64,000 bases of DNA from Clostridium transplantifaecale (GTDB lineage: Bacteria > Bacillota > Clostridia > Lachnospirales > Lachnospiraceae), in NCBI RefSeq assembly GCF_900626075.1, contig NZ_UYZY01000002.1, positions 186,001 through 250,000 on the forward strand, written 5' to 3'. The notes under the pieces were generated by a model, which worked only from the letters and a program-made list of their open reading frames with translations, searched no databases and was not told the DNA's origin. This document shows, piece after piece, positions 34,481-44,323 of the stretch (position 1 is its first letter; each line of letters opens with the position of its first letter). The translations under genes were made by a program, and so were the position numbers.

Positions 34481-36550
34481 CTACGTCACCATTGTAACAT
34501 TTTTTTTCGCCAATGTCTTCTGTAAAATGACGATCGCCGCGCAGATGGCAATACCGATAATATCGGTAATCAGTCCGCTGTCGATCAGGAGATAAGCGCC
34601 GACAAAGCAGAGGAGCCGCAGTGCAACGTTTACCTTCTGGAACAGGAAACCTTCTACCGCCACACTGATCAGGAATACGCCGATAGCCGCCGTGATAGCT
34701 ACCTGGATTCCTCTGGCAACCGGTGTGTCGAGGAGCAGAAGTTCCGTGTTATACACAAACATGTAAGGCAGGATAAATCCGGCCAGGGCCAGCTTCACCG
34801 ACGCCCATCCCGTCTTCATCGGGCTTCCTCCCGCTATGCCTGCCGCAGCAAATGCAGCCAGGGCAACCGGCGGCGTCAGGTTTGCAAACATTGCAAAGTA
34901 GAAACAGAACATATGGGCCGCGATAGGCGGGATACCCAGCGTCACAAGGGCCGGAGCGGCAATCGTGGAAGTGATGATGTAGGATGGAATGCTCGGAAGC
35001 CCCATGCCCAGAATCATGCACGTTACCATCGTGAACATCAGGGTGAACATCAGGTTTTGGCCGCCGATCTGGATGATGGTGCTCGCCATATTGAGGGCAA
35101 ACCCGGTGATACTGCTTACGCCTACAATAATGCCGACGCAGGCACAGGCAATGGCAACCGATACGGTCGACTTGGCGCTTGCCACCATGGCGTCGATAAT
35201 GTCATCCAGGCTCATCCTCGTGTTTGGGCGCAGCTCTGCGACAACAATAGTGAAAATGATGGTATAGAATGCTGCCATAATTACCGTCTTACCGCTGAAG
35301 AACAGCATATAAACCAGGAAAATCAGCGGAATCGCCAGATGGCCGTATTCCTTCATGACCTCTCCTATCTTGGGAAGCTGATCCTTCGGCGTCCCCTGCA
35401 TCCCCATTTTCTCGGCGCGCATCTGGATCTGGAGCAGAATTCCAATATAGTAAATGACGGCTGGAATAATTGCGGATACAAGCAGAGTACTGTATTTAAT
35501 TCCCAGAGTCTCCGCCATGATGAATGCCGCTGCACCCATAACAGGAGGCATTAACTGGCCGCCTACGGAGCCGGTCGCAACAATAGCGCCCGAGAACTCA
35601 TTGTCATATCCCGTTTTTTTCATAAGCGGTATCGTAAAAGAACCGGTTGTCACGACTACGGCCACCGCAGCGCCGTTGATCATGCCCAGAAGGCCGGAGG
35701 CCACAACCGCCACTTTGGCGGGGCCGCCTTTACTTCCGCCCGCGAGGGCGTTTGCAATATCATTGAAGAATTTGCCCATGCCGCATTTGTTCATAATCTC
35801 GCCGAATGCAATAAACAGGAATATGTAGGTCGAAGCCACGTTGACCGAGGAGCCGTAGATACCCTCCGTATTTGCAAAGAAATGGCTCATCAGCTTCTGC
35901 CAGGTGTAGCCTCTGTGGAGGAAGATTCCCGGAATATCAATCGGAATCATTCCCTGCTTCGTGCCCATCAGGCTGTATGCTATAAAAATAATGCCGAGAA
36001 TCGGAAGCGCCAGGCCGCATACGCGTCTTGTTGCCTCCAGCACCAGGAGCGTAAGCAGGGTTCCTATAATGACATCCATGGAATTCGGCCTGCCCGCCCG
36101 GTTGATAATATTAAAGTAATCGAGCCACATATAAAGAGGCACCGCGGCCGAAAGCGCCATCAGGATATAATCATACCATGCGATCACCTTGCGGCTGGCC
36201 TTTTTCGTCGCCGGATACATCGCAAATGCCAGTATCAGAATCATTGATACATGGAGAGAACGGTGTTTCAGTGTCTCAGGCATCCAGAAACCCGATGCAA
36301 ATACAAGGTGGTACAGTGTCACCGCAATCGCAAAAATCTTATAAACCCTTGCAACCATAGGTGATACAAAGGTACGCGTCTTGCTCTCTTTATCAAACTT
36401 TTCAAGGAGTTCCTGCTTTTCGGCATCCGTCAGCTCAGCCTCCGGTTTTCCATCGGCATTTGCCGGTTCCGGACTTTCCAAATCTTTATCCCTGAACGCA
36501 TCGGCGTCCGTCCCAGAAGCAGGATCCTGTTTTTTCTCTTCATCGCTCAT
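34481..36550 (-). CDS. TRAP transporter fused permease (4TM/12TM)
   Basis: A 689-residue fusion of the small and large TRAP permease subunits. A charged cytoplasmic N-terminus with Glu/Asp/Lys richness (about 1-55) leads to four to six helices of the DctQ-like part. The DctM-like part follows, with GKFFNDIANALAGGSKGGPAKVAVVAS, GMINGAAVAVVVTTGSFTIPLMKK, GGQLMPPVMGAAAFIMAE and GMGLPSIPSYIITSTIAAPAL. Fused forms of this kind work with TAXI binding proteins and DUF1850 proteins, exactly as arranged here. The ATG at 36550 follows AGGAGG. Substrate unknown; glutamate, citrate-cycle acids and other carboxylates are known for the family. Confidence 0.92.
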   Translation of the reverse strand: MSDEEKKQDPASGTDADAFRDKDLESPEPANADGKPEAELTDAEKQELLEKFDKESKTRTFVSPMVARVYKIFAIAVTLYHLVFASGFWMPETLKHRSLHVSMILILAFAMYPATKKASRKVIAWYDYILMALSAAVPLYMWLDYFNIINRAGRPNSMDVIIGTLLTLLVLEATRRVCGLALPILGIIFIAYSLMGTKQGMIPIDIPGIFLHRGYTWQKLMSHFFANTEGIYGSSVNVASTYIFLFIAFGEIMNKCGMGKFFNDIANALAGGSKGGPAKVAVVASGLLGMINGAAVAVVVTTGSFTIPLMKKTGYDNEFSGAIVATGSVGGQLMPPVMGAAAFIMAETLGIKYSTLLVSAIIPAVIYYIGILLQIQMRAEKMGMQGTPKDQLPKIGEVMKEYGHLAIPLIFLVYMLFFSGKTVIMAAFYTIIFTIVVAELRPNTRMSLDDIIDAMVASAKSTVSVAIACACVGIIVGVSSITGFALNMASTIIQIGGQNLMFTLMFTMVTCMILGMGLPSIPSYIITSTIAAPALVTLGIPPIAAHMFCFYFAMFANLTPPVALAAFAAAGIAGGSPMKTGWASVKLALAGFILPYMFVYNTELLLLDTPVARGIQVAITAAIGVFLISVAVEGFLFQKVNVALRLLCFVGAYLLIDSGLITDIIGIAICAAIVILQKTLAKKNVTMVT

Positions 36551-36566
36551 TTCATATCCTCCTTTC

Positions 36567-37040
36567 CTATTCGATACAGAGCACCATCTTCTCGTGGTGA
36601 GGCATATCCTCACCCCTGATCAGAAGCCGGCCGTTCAGGCCTATCTCTTTTAATGCCGTCTGTGAATTAATCCAGTTAAACTGAGGAAATCCACTCCCTA
36701 TATCGTCCATATAAATCAGTCCGTCTTCATACCGATAGGTGCAGTCCATTTCCGCCGGAATTCCGGCGCCGAAACCCGCCACCGAGATTGTATTTAAAAG
36801 AAAACTTCCGTCTTTTTCCACCTCATAATATTCATTCCATGGGATATGCTCGAAAGAGTGCTCCCAGCCGAAGTTCAGTTTATCCCCGGTCTCCACCGGC
36901 ACTCTCACGTAAGTCTCCCCCGTCTCCTGGTTCCTGATGACCAGGTACTCCCTCTGCCGCAGTCCAAAGGCGGCGGCAGAGAGAATAACCAGCGCTGATA
37001 TGATCAGCGGGACGGTGAACTTAGTTCTGCGGTGTTTCAT
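36567..37040 (-). CDS. DUF1850 protein of the TAXI-TRAP system
   Basis: A 157-residue protein with an N-terminal anchor (about 9-27) and a DUF1850 beta-rich domain containing the pattern FGWEHSFEHIPWNEYYEVEKDG and AGIPAE. Such proteins are almost always encoded between TAXI receptor and fused TRAP permease genes; their role is unknown. I start it at the ATG at 37040, preceded by AGGATCACGG, which overlaps the receptor gene by 20 bp and suggests coupling. Confidence 0.88.
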   Translation of the reverse strand: MKHRRTKFTVPLIISALVILSAAAFGLRQREYLVIRNQETGETYVRVPVETGDKLNFGWEHSFEHIPWNEYYEVEKDGSFLLNTISVAGFGAGIPAEMDCTYRYEDGLIYMDDIGSGFPQFNWINSQTALKEIGLNGRLLIRGEDMPHHEKMVLCIE

Positions 37041-38091
37041 ATCCGTGATCCTGCCACCATTTTGCGGCGCCGTCGTGGAGTGGGATTTTGACGTCATCGA
37101 CGCCGAAGCTTATATCAATGTTTTTATCCGCCGTGTTATGGGAAGCTTTGATACTGCCGATATCATCAAAGATGCAGTTCATCATGTCATATACCATGTC
37201 ATCCGAAAGGTCTTTGTTGACAAGCATGATGTTATAAACAAATACACTCTCAACATCTTCCTCATTGTTATAGGTATCAGCCGGAATCGTGCTTGCCGCA
37301 AAGAACGGATACTTCTCAACCAGATGATCTCTGCCCTCCCCATCGATCGGCACGATTACCATGTCGTAGCTGAACGCCAGCTCACTGACTGTGGAGTTTG
37401 GAAGACCCGAGGTTACGAATGCAGCGTCACACTGGCCGTTTTTCATCTGGTCAATCGCCTCTCCGTATGATAAATAGTCCACGTCACTGTCTTCATAGGT
37501 CATTCCATACGCCTCATATATCATACGTGCATTCAGTTCTACACCGGAGTTCGGCGCACCCACGCCGACACGTTTGCCCTTCAAATCCTCCACACTCTTA
37601 ATCCCGGTTCCTGCCGTTGTTACAAGCTGGACATAGTTCGGCCAGAGACGCATTACTGCGCGGAGATCGGAATTGGGCGTATCAAAAGCTCCAAAACCTT
37701 CATACGCCTGCATAACGGAATCCTGCATTGCAATAGCCAGTTCGGCCTCCCCCGCGGAAATCAGGTTGATATTCTCAACGGATGCGCCCGTTGCCTGTGC
37801 CGATGTCTTATATCCCGCGTTGCCGAGAACGGTGGCAAAAGCGCCTCCAATCGGATAGTAAATACCGCTGGTAGGACCGGTCGCAATTGTAACAAATTCT
37901 TTTGACCTGTCAATGTCCACAGAAGACGCCTGGCCGCTGTCCCCTTCAGCTCCCTGCGTAGCCACGGTCGGTACCGGCGCGGCGGAACTTCCCGCATCGG
38001 ATGTCCCCGTGCTGCCCGAGCAGCCCGCTAGCGACGCCGCCATTGCCAGACATGTAATACATGCAATAACTGTTCTCATTTTTTTCCTCAT
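37021..38091 (-). CDS. TAXI-family TRAP transporter solute receptor, lipoprotein
   Basis: A 356-residue extracytoplasmic binding protein with lipobox LAGC (about Cys23), a Ser/Ala/Gly linker and the TAXI-specific ITGPTSGIYYPIG-type motif (here IATGPTSGIYYPIGGAF, about 70-86). LKGKRVGVGAPNSGVELNAR follows in the second lobe. It captures the substrate for the fused permease encoded downstream. First gene of the operon; the 38092-38381 gap upstream is AT-rich and is the shared divergent promoter region. Confidence 0.93.
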   Translation of the reverse strand: MRKKMRTVIACITCLAMAASLAGCSGSTGTSDAGSSAAPVPTVATQGAEGDSGQASSVDIDRSKEFVTIATGPTSGIYYPIGGAFATVLGNAGYKTSAQATGASVENINLISAGEAELAIAMQDSVMQAYEGFGAFDTPNSDLRAVMRLWPNYVQLVTTAGTGIKSVEDLKGKRVGVGAPNSGVELNARMIYEAYGMTYEDSDVDYLSYGEAIDQMKNGQCDAAFVTSGLPNSTVSELAFSYDMVIVPIDGEGRDHLVEKYPFFAASTIPADTYNNEEDVESVFVYNIMLVNKDLSDDMVYDMMNCIFDDIGSIKASHNTADKNIDISFGVDDVKIPLHDGAAKWWQDHGYETPQN

Positions 38092-38381
38092 ATCCCATAC
38101 CCTCTTTCTTAAATATTCACTGACTTTTTATAATTATTTTATAATTATGAGCCAATTTTACATTTTCTTAACATCAGCGTCAACGGACCTTGTACAAACT
38201 GCCCAAAATGGCGCGTGAAGCGCAGAAATCTATGTATAAAATGCATGCGAAATAAGCCGTCCCTGCCGTTTCCTGAAGCGGCGGTATAATTTGGTGAGGA
38301 CAATGTGTAAAACAGGGCTGGATCATGACGGAATGATTTGCTACAATAAGCGGAGATAATAGTGAAAGGGAGGACGATAGT

Positions 38382-38801
38382 ATGGACTACCGCAGATTTC
38401 AGAACATAATCATAGCAAGGATTGACAAAGGGGAAGAAATCCTCGATAAAGTAAAAGAAATAGCCATAAAAGAGAACATTAAACTGGCCGGTGTCACCGC
38501 CCTGGGCGCGATCAATGATTTCACAACGGGAGTGTTTAAGACCGGGGAGAAAAAGTATTATTCCAATGATTTTAAGGGAGATTATGAGATCGTATCCCTG
38601 AACGGAACGATAAACACCATGAACGGCGAGTTCTATGCCCATCTTCATATGAGCGCCGGAAATGAAAAAGGAGAAGTCTTTGGAGGCCATTTAAACAGGG
38701 CGGTTGTAAGCGCAACCTGCGAGATGGTAATTACCGTGATAGACGGCAGCGTGGACAGGGCCTTTGACGAAGAAATCGGTTTAAACTTATTCAAGTTTTA
38801 A
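38382..38801 (+). CDS. PPC/DUF296 domain protein
   Basis: A 139-residue plants-and-prokaryotes-conserved domain protein with the trimeric fold signature: AGVTALGAIND, YEIVSLNGTINTMNGEFYAHLHMSAGN and GGHLNRAVVSATCEMVI. The histidines in HLHMS and GGHL form the known metal-like site. Eukaryotic relatives bind AT-rich DNA through an added hook that this protein lacks. Function unknown; followed 26 bp later by a DUF6506 gene, so the two are probably one operon. AGGGAGGACGATAGT precedes the ATG. Confidence 0.9.
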   Translation: MDYRRFQNIIIARIDKGEEILDKVKEIAIKENIKLAGVTALGAINDFTTGVFKTGEKKYYSNDFKGDYEIVSLNGTINTMNGEFYAHLHMSAGNEKGEVFGGHLNRAVVSATCEMVITVIDGSVDRAFDEEIGLNLFKF

Positions 38802-38827
38802 GAAAATATAGAAAAGGAGACAGAAAC

Positions 38828-39127
38828 ATGAAGAAAAAATTTGCTTTTATCCTGATGAGCGATGCTTATACCCCAGAGGAACACCAGGCGTGTTTTGAAA
38901 AGGGAAACATGACAAGCTACATTTACACGGTCCGCAGCTTCGACGAGGCCTGCACAAAAATGAAGGAACTCGCAGCAGAGGGCTTTGGGGCGGTGGAACT
39001 CTGCGGCGCATTCGGCCCGGAAAAGGCGCAGAAACTGATTGAACTGACGGACAACAAGATAGCAGTCGGTTATGTAGTCCACAACCCGGAGCAGGACAGC
39101 TTATTCGATGCATTCTTTTCAAAATAA
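38828..39127 (+). CDS. DUF6506-like small protein
   Basis: A 99-residue soluble protein (KKFAFILMSDAYTPEEHQACF; AAEGFGAVELCGAFGPEKAQKL; KIAVGYVVHNPEQD) that fits the DUF6506 group as I remember it. The pattern of strands and helices resembles a small dimeric alpha/beta fold. Function unknown. AAAAGGAGACAGAAAC precedes the ATG; it is the second gene after the PPC protein gene and ends before a long composite terminator. Confidence 0.75.
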   Translation: MKKKFAFILMSDAYTPEEHQACFEKGNMTSYIYTVRSFDEACTKMKELAAEGFGAVELCGAFGPEKAQKLIELTDNKIAVGYVVHNPEQDSLFDAFFSK

Positions 39128-39140
39128 GACTGTGAAAATT

Positions 39141-39243
39141 AAAAAGGACTGTGCGTCATCCCCTGAACCGACCTCCCAATCGTTAGATTTTTGGTCTAAC
39201 TTTTGGTGAGCGGTTCAAAGGGATATAAGCGCAGTCCTTTTTT
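39141..39243. terminator. long bidirectional terminator built around a palindrome with IS3-like ends
   Basis: The outer stem AAAAAGGACTG(T)GC / GC(G)CAGTCCTTTTTT flanks an inner imperfect palindrome TGAACCGACCTCC...GTTAGATTTTTGGTCTAAC...GGTGAGCGGTTCA (39164-39217). The inner part is like the terminal sequences of IS150/IS3-type elements (TGnnCTGACCCC..AAGTTAGA) joined head to head. T-runs on both strands serve the DUF6506 gene and the convergent dnaB gene. Confidence 0.7.
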
Positions 39244-39301
39244 GGATTTAGAGTGAACCTCTTTATATAACTCTTTTACATGAATCTGTTATAAGGCTTG
39301 C

Positions 39302-40633
39302 CTACTTCGCCAGGTTAGCAAACTTCGTCAGCTCAGGCCTCCACATCAACTGAATGGTTCCGATTGGGCCGTTTCTCTGTTTCGCAATAATTACTTCCGC
39401 AATGTTCGGCATATCCGTGTCTTTATTATAATAATCGTCACGGTACAGGAACATAACAACGTCGGCATCCTGCTCGATAGCTCCCGACTCACGAAGGTCG
39501 GATAGCATCGGTCTGTGGTCGGGCCTTGTCTCACAGGCACGTGACAACTGGGACAGTGCGATAACCGGGGCATTCATCTCCCTGGCCAGCGCTTTCAGGG
39601 ATCGGGAAATCTCCGAAATCTCCTGCTGCCTGTTATCCCCGCCCTTGCCGTTCCCCGACATCAACTGAAGGTAGTCGATAATAACGACGCTGAGCCCGTA
39701 TTCCAACTTCATCTTTCGGCACTTTGACCGCAGTTCCATAATAGAAATACCCGGCGTGTCGTCAATAATCAGTTTTGAATTTCCAATGACTCCGATTCCT
39801 TCCACCACAGCATCCCAGTCCGAGTCGGTCAGAGTACCGGTACGCAGCTTCTGGGAATCCACGTTGGATTCCATCGAGAGCATACGGTTTACCAGCTGTT
39901 CCTTGGACATCTCCAGACTGAATACCATACAGGGCAGCCCTTTTTTGACTGCCACGTGATCCACGACGTTCAGTACAAACGCCGTTTTACCCATGGACGG
40001 ACGGGCCGCAATCAGGATAAAATCCGATGGCTGGAAACCGGATGTCCGGTAGTCCAGGTCAATAAATCCGGTCGGCACACCGGTAACGGTTCCCTGGTTT
40101 TTAGATGCGGTCTCAATCTTTTCCAATACATTCAGGGCCACCTGCCGGATCGGCACGAAATCGCCCGAACCCCTGCTCTGAAGCAGATCAAAGACCGATT
40201 TCTCCGTGTGGGCCAGGATGTATTCCAGCTTATCCTTCCCCGCATAGCAGAGCCCTTCTATCTCCTCGTTAACCTTGATAAGCCGCCTTAAAACAGCTTT
40301 CTCTCTCACGATATTAGCATATGTTTTAACATTGGCGGACGTCGGCACGGTCGTGACAATATCCCGGACAAATTCCAGGCTGCTTACTTCCGGCGGCACA
40401 TCCTTCTCCTTCAGACGGTTCTGAAGCGTTACCAGATCAACCGGCTTGCCCTCGTTAAACAATTCCACCATGGATTCAAACATCACGCCATACTGATGCT
40501 GGTAAAAATCGGCGCCTGTCACAATCTCAGACGCCGAAATAATTGCCTCTCTGTCCATCAGCATTGAGCCGATGACCGACTGTTCTGCTTCTACGCTGTG
40601 GGGGAGCACCCTTTTTATCAGCGCTTCATCCAT
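39302..40633 (-). CDS. dnaB: replicative DNA helicase DnaB
   Basis: Hexameric 5'-3' helicase of the replication fork. The 443-residue protein has the DnaB N-terminal domain (LPHSVEAEQSVIGSMLMD), Walker A ARPSMGKTAFVLN, an H1a/Walker B stretch VVIIDYLQLMSG and DLRESGAIEQDADVVMFLYR near the C-terminus. No intein. Follows rplI in the conserved gdpP-rplI-dnaB order. AGGAGG is AATCGGAGG before ATG. Confidence 0.97.
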   Translation of the reverse strand: MDEALIKRVLPHSVEAEQSVIGSMLMDREAIISASEIVTGADFYQHQYGVMFESMVELFNEGKPVDLVTLQNRLKEKDVPPEVSSLEFVRDIVTTVPTSANVKTYANIVREKAVLRRLIKVNEEIEGLCYAGKDKLEYILAHTEKSVFDLLQSRGSGDFVPIRQVALNVLEKIETASKNQGTVTGVPTGFIDLDYRTSGFQPSDFILIAARPSMGKTAFVLNVVDHVAVKKGLPCMVFSLEMSKEQLVNRMLSMESNVDSQKLRTGTLTDSDWDAVVEGIGVIGNSKLIIDDTPGISIMELRSKCRKMKLEYGLSVVIIDYLQLMSGNGKGGDNRQQEISEISRSLKALAREMNAPVIALSQLSRACETRPDHRPMLSDLRESGAIEQDADVVMFLYRDDYYNKDTDMPNIAEVIIAKQRNGPIGTIQLMWRPELTKFANLAK

Positions 40634-40668
40634 CTGTAAACCTCCGATTTCCTCTGTGGGCAGTATTC

Positions 40669-41115
40669 TTAGCTTTCCACTACTTTAACAGCCAGCTTGC
40701 CGGTTACATCTTTGTGAAGTTTAACAGGCACTTCGTGGGTTCCAAATGTTTTAAGCGGTTCCGGAAGAATCAGTTTCTTTTTATCTATTTCCATTCCCAG
40801 CTGATCCTGGATTGCCTTTGCAATCTCCTTGGATGAAACAGAGCCGAACGCTTTTCCGCCCTCTCCTGCCTTGATAGAAAGTGTAATTGATTTACTTCCA
40901 AGCTCTGCGGCCAGATCTTTCGCTGCCTGAAGCTGTTCCGCAGCAATCTTGTCGGCGTTGGCCTTCTGCAGCTTTAAGTCGTTGAGGTTCTTTGAAGTTG
41001 CTTCAATTCCCAGCTTTTTGGGCAGGATAAAGTTTCTGGCATAGCCGTCGTTCACCTTTACGATCTGTCCCTTTTTTCCTAATGCTTTTACGTCTTCCAA
41101 TAATACAACTTCCAT
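40669..41115 (-). CDS. rplI: 50S ribosomal protein L9
   Basis: A 148-residue ribosomal protein with the N-terminal rRNA-binding domain ([37 protein letters not shown]), a connecting helix and a C-terminal domain ending [15 protein letters not shown]. Normal length for the family. Start ATG is three bases from the gdpP stop region; AAAGGGGATATATAG precedes it. Confidence 0.98.
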   Translation of the reverse strand: MEVVLLEDVKALGKKGQIVKVNDGYARNFILPKKLGIEATSKNLNDLKLQKANADKIAAEQLQAAKDLAAELGSKSITLSIKAGEGGKAFGSVSSKEIAKAIQDQLGMEIDKKKLILPEPLKTFGTHEVPVKLHKDVTGKLAVKVVES

Positions 41116-41117
41116 TT

Positions 41118-43163
41118 CTATATATCCCCTTTCTCAAGCATTACTGTGATAATCTCTTTTAATTTGTCCTTTGCTTCCTCTATCGTTGCGCCTTTCAACT
41201 GGGCGCCTGCTATGGTTCTGTGACCGCCGCCTCCCAGTTTCTCCATCATGATCTGGACATTGATCTCGTCGATGGAGCGGGCGCTGAAATAGATGGTATC
41301 TCCCAGTTCCGTAAGGACAAAGGAAGCTTTAATCCCTACGATATCGAGCATCTCATTGGCCGCCTGGGCGCCGACTACCGTCGGGCTCTCAATTCCTTCG
41401 GCCGGGCATTCTGAGATGGCAAAATAATCTTTAAATATCTCCGCTTTCTGGATAGCCTCGGCTCTCGCCTTATAATCCTCCAGCCTATCGCGGAACAGCT
41501 TTCTAACCCTGACCACATCGGCGCCGTTCCTGCGCAGGAATGCTGCCGCCTCAAAAGTTCTGACTCCGGCCTGGTTCATGAAATTATTCGTATCGATTAC
41601 AATTCCGGCATACATGGCGTCCGCCTCGGCCGGTTTAATCTTGATACCGTCGCCAATGTACTGGAGCACTTCCGCAACCATCTCACAGGTGGAGGATGCA
41701 TATGGCTCCACATAGGACAGCACCGCATTGTCGATAATCTCGCTGCTCTGTCTGTGGTGATCCAGCACTACGATCGTCTTAATCTGTTTCAGCAGTTCAG
41801 GGGCTTCCGCTATGCTGGGCCTGTTGACATCGACCACTACCAGCATCGTATTGGCATCCGCCCAGTCCGCCGCCTCTTCCCCTGTCATCAGCAGATCGTC
41901 GGGATAATCAGGATTATTCTGAAATCTCGCCATCATCGGTTTAACGGAAGAATTGACGCTGTTGACCACAATCCTTGCCTTCTTGTTAAAGGAGGTGGCA
42001 ATCCTGTAGATACCGATGGATGCGCCGAAGGAGTCAATATCGCCGATATGGTGGCCCATAATTAATAATTTGTCTTTTGTATCCATGAGTTCGCGCATTG
42101 CATGGGCTTTGACACGCGCCTTAACACGGGTCGTCTTCTCAAGCTGCTGGGACTTGCCGCCGTAATATCGGATTCTGGCCCCATCCTTGACCACGGCCTG
42201 ATCGCCGCCGCGCCCCAGCGCCATATCAATGGCAGTTCTGGCATACTCATAGTTTGTAATATAGCTGCTTCCGTTCATACCCATACCGATACTGAGCGTA
42301 ACAGCCATCTCGTTGCCAATGTTTACTGTTTTGACATCTTCCAGAAGGTTGAATCGGTTCTCCTGGATCTCTTCTGTATATTGCTGTTTAATAACAAACA
42401 GATACTTATCCTTCTCCAATTTCTTGACAATTCCGTCCATATTGGAGATATACTTATTAATCTTACGATCAATCAGCGCGGACAGCAGAGAACGTCTTAC
42501 TTCCTCCACACTTTCCAGCGCCTCCTCGTAGTTGTCCAGATAAATCAGTCCCGCCACGAGCTTCTGGTTATCAATCTCCCTCTTATAAGAGAGCACTTCC
42601 GTCTCATCAAACAGGTAAACCGCAAGCAGCATCTCCTCGGGGATTTCCTGATTCAGGTCGAGCCTCAGCCCTTCATTCTCATCCACGTAAATCTGTCTGA
42701 TATCAACGCGGTAAAACTTTCCGTCAAATGAAGAGTGGATGCTGGAATTTCCTTCTATCTCATCCAACATTTCCTTTGTCAGCTCCGGAAACAACGCCGC
42801 AAGGCTCTTCCTGCAGCTCTTATCCTCCTGGACAACATCCGCAAATGCCTTATTCATCCAAATCAGATGGCCTTCCGCATCGGCTATTGCATATGGCATC
42901 GCCATCTCGGAAAGCAGCTGTTTCTGAATCCCTGCATATTCTGCCGAGAATTCCACCAGCCCGCCCATGAGCCTCTTTCTCCTGTACAGGAACAGCCACA
43001 GGGCAACCACAACATAAAGTAACGTAAATCCGGACATGGCAATACCGGCCTTGGGACTTATCGCTCCCACAACCAGATTCGCTGCCATCAAAAAGACCGA
43101 CAATATCAATGGCCATTGCAGGTAAAACCGCAATTGGCCTTTTATTTTTGTATTTTCTCTCAT
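41118..43163 (-). CDS. gdpP: cyclic-di-AMP phosphodiesterase GdpP
   Basis: A 681-residue membrane protein with two N-terminal helices, a PAS domain (about 75-190) and a degenerate GGDEF domain (about 210-340; no intact GGDEF). A DHH/DHHA1 phosphodiesterase follows, with [28 protein letters not shown] and [11 protein letters not shown]. It hydrolyses c-di-AMP to pApA and so sets osmotic and wall homeostasis. I start at the ATG at 43163, where GGGAGACAGAGA is the ribosome site, instead of a frame-open ATG at 43187. Confidence 0.95.
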   Translation of the reverse strand: MRENTKIKGQLRFYLQWPLILSVFLMAANLVVGAISPKAGIAMSGFTLLYVVVALWLFLYRRKRLMGGLVEFSAEYAGIQKQLLSEMAMPYAIADAEGHLIWMNKAFADVVQEDKSCRKSLAALFPELTKEMLDEIEGNSSIHSSFDGKFYRVDIRQIYVDENEGLRLDLNQEIPEEMLLAVYLFDETEVLSYKREIDNQKLVAGLIYLDNYEEALESVEEVRRSLLSALIDRKINKYISNMDGIVKKLEKDKYLFVIKQQYTEEIQENRFNLLEDVKTVNIGNEMAVTLSIGMGMNGSSYITNYEYARTAIDMALGRGGDQAVVKDGARIRYYGGKSQQLEKTTRVKARVKAHAMRELMDTKDKLLIMGHHIGDIDSFGASIGIYRIATSFNKKARIVVNSVNSSVKPMMARFQNNPDYPDDLLMTGEEAADWADANTMLVVVDVNRPSIAEAPELLKQIKTIVVLDHHRQSSEIIDNAVLSYVEPYASSTCEMVAEVLQYIGDGIKIKPAEADAMYAGIVIDTNNFMNQAGVRTFEAAAFLRRNGADVVRVRKLFRDRLEDYKARAEAIQKAEIFKDYFAISECPAEGIESPTVVGAQAANEMLDIVGIKASFVLTELGDTIYFSARSIDEINVQIMMEKLGGGGHRTIAGAQLKGATIEEAKDKLKEIITVMLEKGDI

Positions 43164-43393
43164 TCTCTGTCTCCCGTGAAAAAACACCCACCTATTCTCA
43201 ACATTATATCATAAAGAAATCTGTTAGTCCAGAAATAGATTAAGCCACAGCCGGCGGGCAGTGACCGCAGTGTTTCTGTGCCTTTTGCTGTGCTCCGTTT
43301 CAGCAATGGCGGCGAAAAATAATGTGATTTGTCACCTCCATCTTGACTTAGCGGATGATATGATAAATGATAAGTAAAAAGGAGGAAATCTTT

Positions 43394-43696
43394 ATGAAAC
43401 TAAGCCATTCATTCAGTGGTTCATTGAGGCAATTTTCATATTGGATTGCAAATGGAACCGTGGGTTACCCGCTGTTAGAGGGGATTGACTATATTAGTGT
43501 TTTCAGGGAAGAACCGTCTCTCCTGGAGTGTGCATATGCAATTTTTGCAAACAACATTGAAATGGATGAAAACGGCACGGTGCTCAATGAAAAGTATGCC
43601 GAGCATCGGGCCGCGCAATATATCAGACAGTATTGTGACCCCGCCTATACTGCGACACCCGGTTTTGACGGTTCTGATGAATGTGAGCTGTACTGA
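43394..43696 (+). CDS. 100-residue hypothetical protein
   Basis: A small soluble protein (MKLSHSFSGSLRQFSYWIANGTVGYPLLEGID; RAAQYIRQYCDPAYTATPGFDGS). No recognised catalytic motif. The ATG at 43394 has AAAAGGAGG seven bases upstream, which supports translation. It precedes the sigma factor gene in the same direction with a 75-bp gap. The upstream gap 43164-43393 should hold its promoter; I do not see a clear consensus. Confidence 0.65.
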   Translation: MKLSHSFSGSLRQFSYWIANGTVGYPLLEGIDYISVFREEPSLLECAYAIFANNIEMDENGTVLNEKYAEHRAAQYIRQYCDPAYTATPGFDGSDECELY

Positions 43697-43771
43697 TTTC
43701 ATCAAGGCCTGGAGCCGGGTGTATCTGCCGTAATATGCAAACAATAATTTATCGCGTACAAAAGAGGGCTA

Positions 43772-44323
43772 ATGAGTATGATTCTATTAAGCATGATCGA
43801 CGGGGAAGCAGAGCTCTCCAAATTTCGTCATATCTATGAGCGGTACAAAAATATGATGTATCAGGTTGCTTTTAATTTTGCCAAAAATCAACATGATGCA
43901 GAGGATATCGTTCAACTTTCATTAATCAAGCTTATTGACATTTTATACAGAATTGACGAAAATGAAGTTGAAACGCCGCGTTGTAAAAATTTACTGATAA
44001 CAATAACAAAAAATACCGCAATTGATCACATCCGAAAAGCCAACCATACACCAATCCCCTTTGAAACGGTTGAAAAAACAGAAGCCGGCAGAAGCGCAGA
44101 GGACCTGTACATTGAGACAGAGGATTATAAAACAGTAATTCAACTGATAAACGAACTGGAGGACAAGTATAAGGAAATACTACGTCTGAGAATTCTTCAC
44201 CACTTAACTTCCAAAGAAACAGCGCAAATCCTGAACATAACCGAATATAACGTCAACACTCGGCTTTCCAGAGCGAAAAAAGTACTGGCCGAAAAGTTAA
44301 AGGGGTGTAAAAATCATGAATGA
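43772..44323 (+). CDS. ECF-type sigma factor
   Basis: A 183-residue RNA polymerase sigma factor with region 2 (YKNMMYQVAFNFAKNQHDAEDIVQLSLIKL, then a KNTAIDHIRK motif) and region 4 (LEDKYKEILRLRILHHLTSKETAQILNITEYNVNTRLSRAKKVL). No other sigma regions, so it is an extracytoplasmic-function type. Two ATG codons (43772 and 43778) are possible; GAGGGCTA suits the second slightly better. The stop overlaps the next gene by 8 bp. Confidence 0.9.
   Translation: MSMILLSMIDGEAELSKFRHIYERYKNMMYQVAFNFAKNQHDAEDIVQLSLIKLIDILYRIDENEVETPRCKNLLITITKNTAIDHIRKANHTPIPFETVEKTEAGRSAEDLYIETEDYKTVIQLINELEDKYKEILRLRILHHLTSKETAQILNITEYNVNTRLSRAKKVLAEKLKGCKNHE

Noticed and set aside
34913..35554. Plus-strand frame of 213 codons opposite the TRAP permease
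   Set aside because: Arg/His/Asn/Gln-rich shadow of a membrane-protein gene; the minus strand carries the family signatures.
39164..39217. Complete insertion sequence
   Set aside because: Only the ends are present; no transposase gene fits between or next to them.
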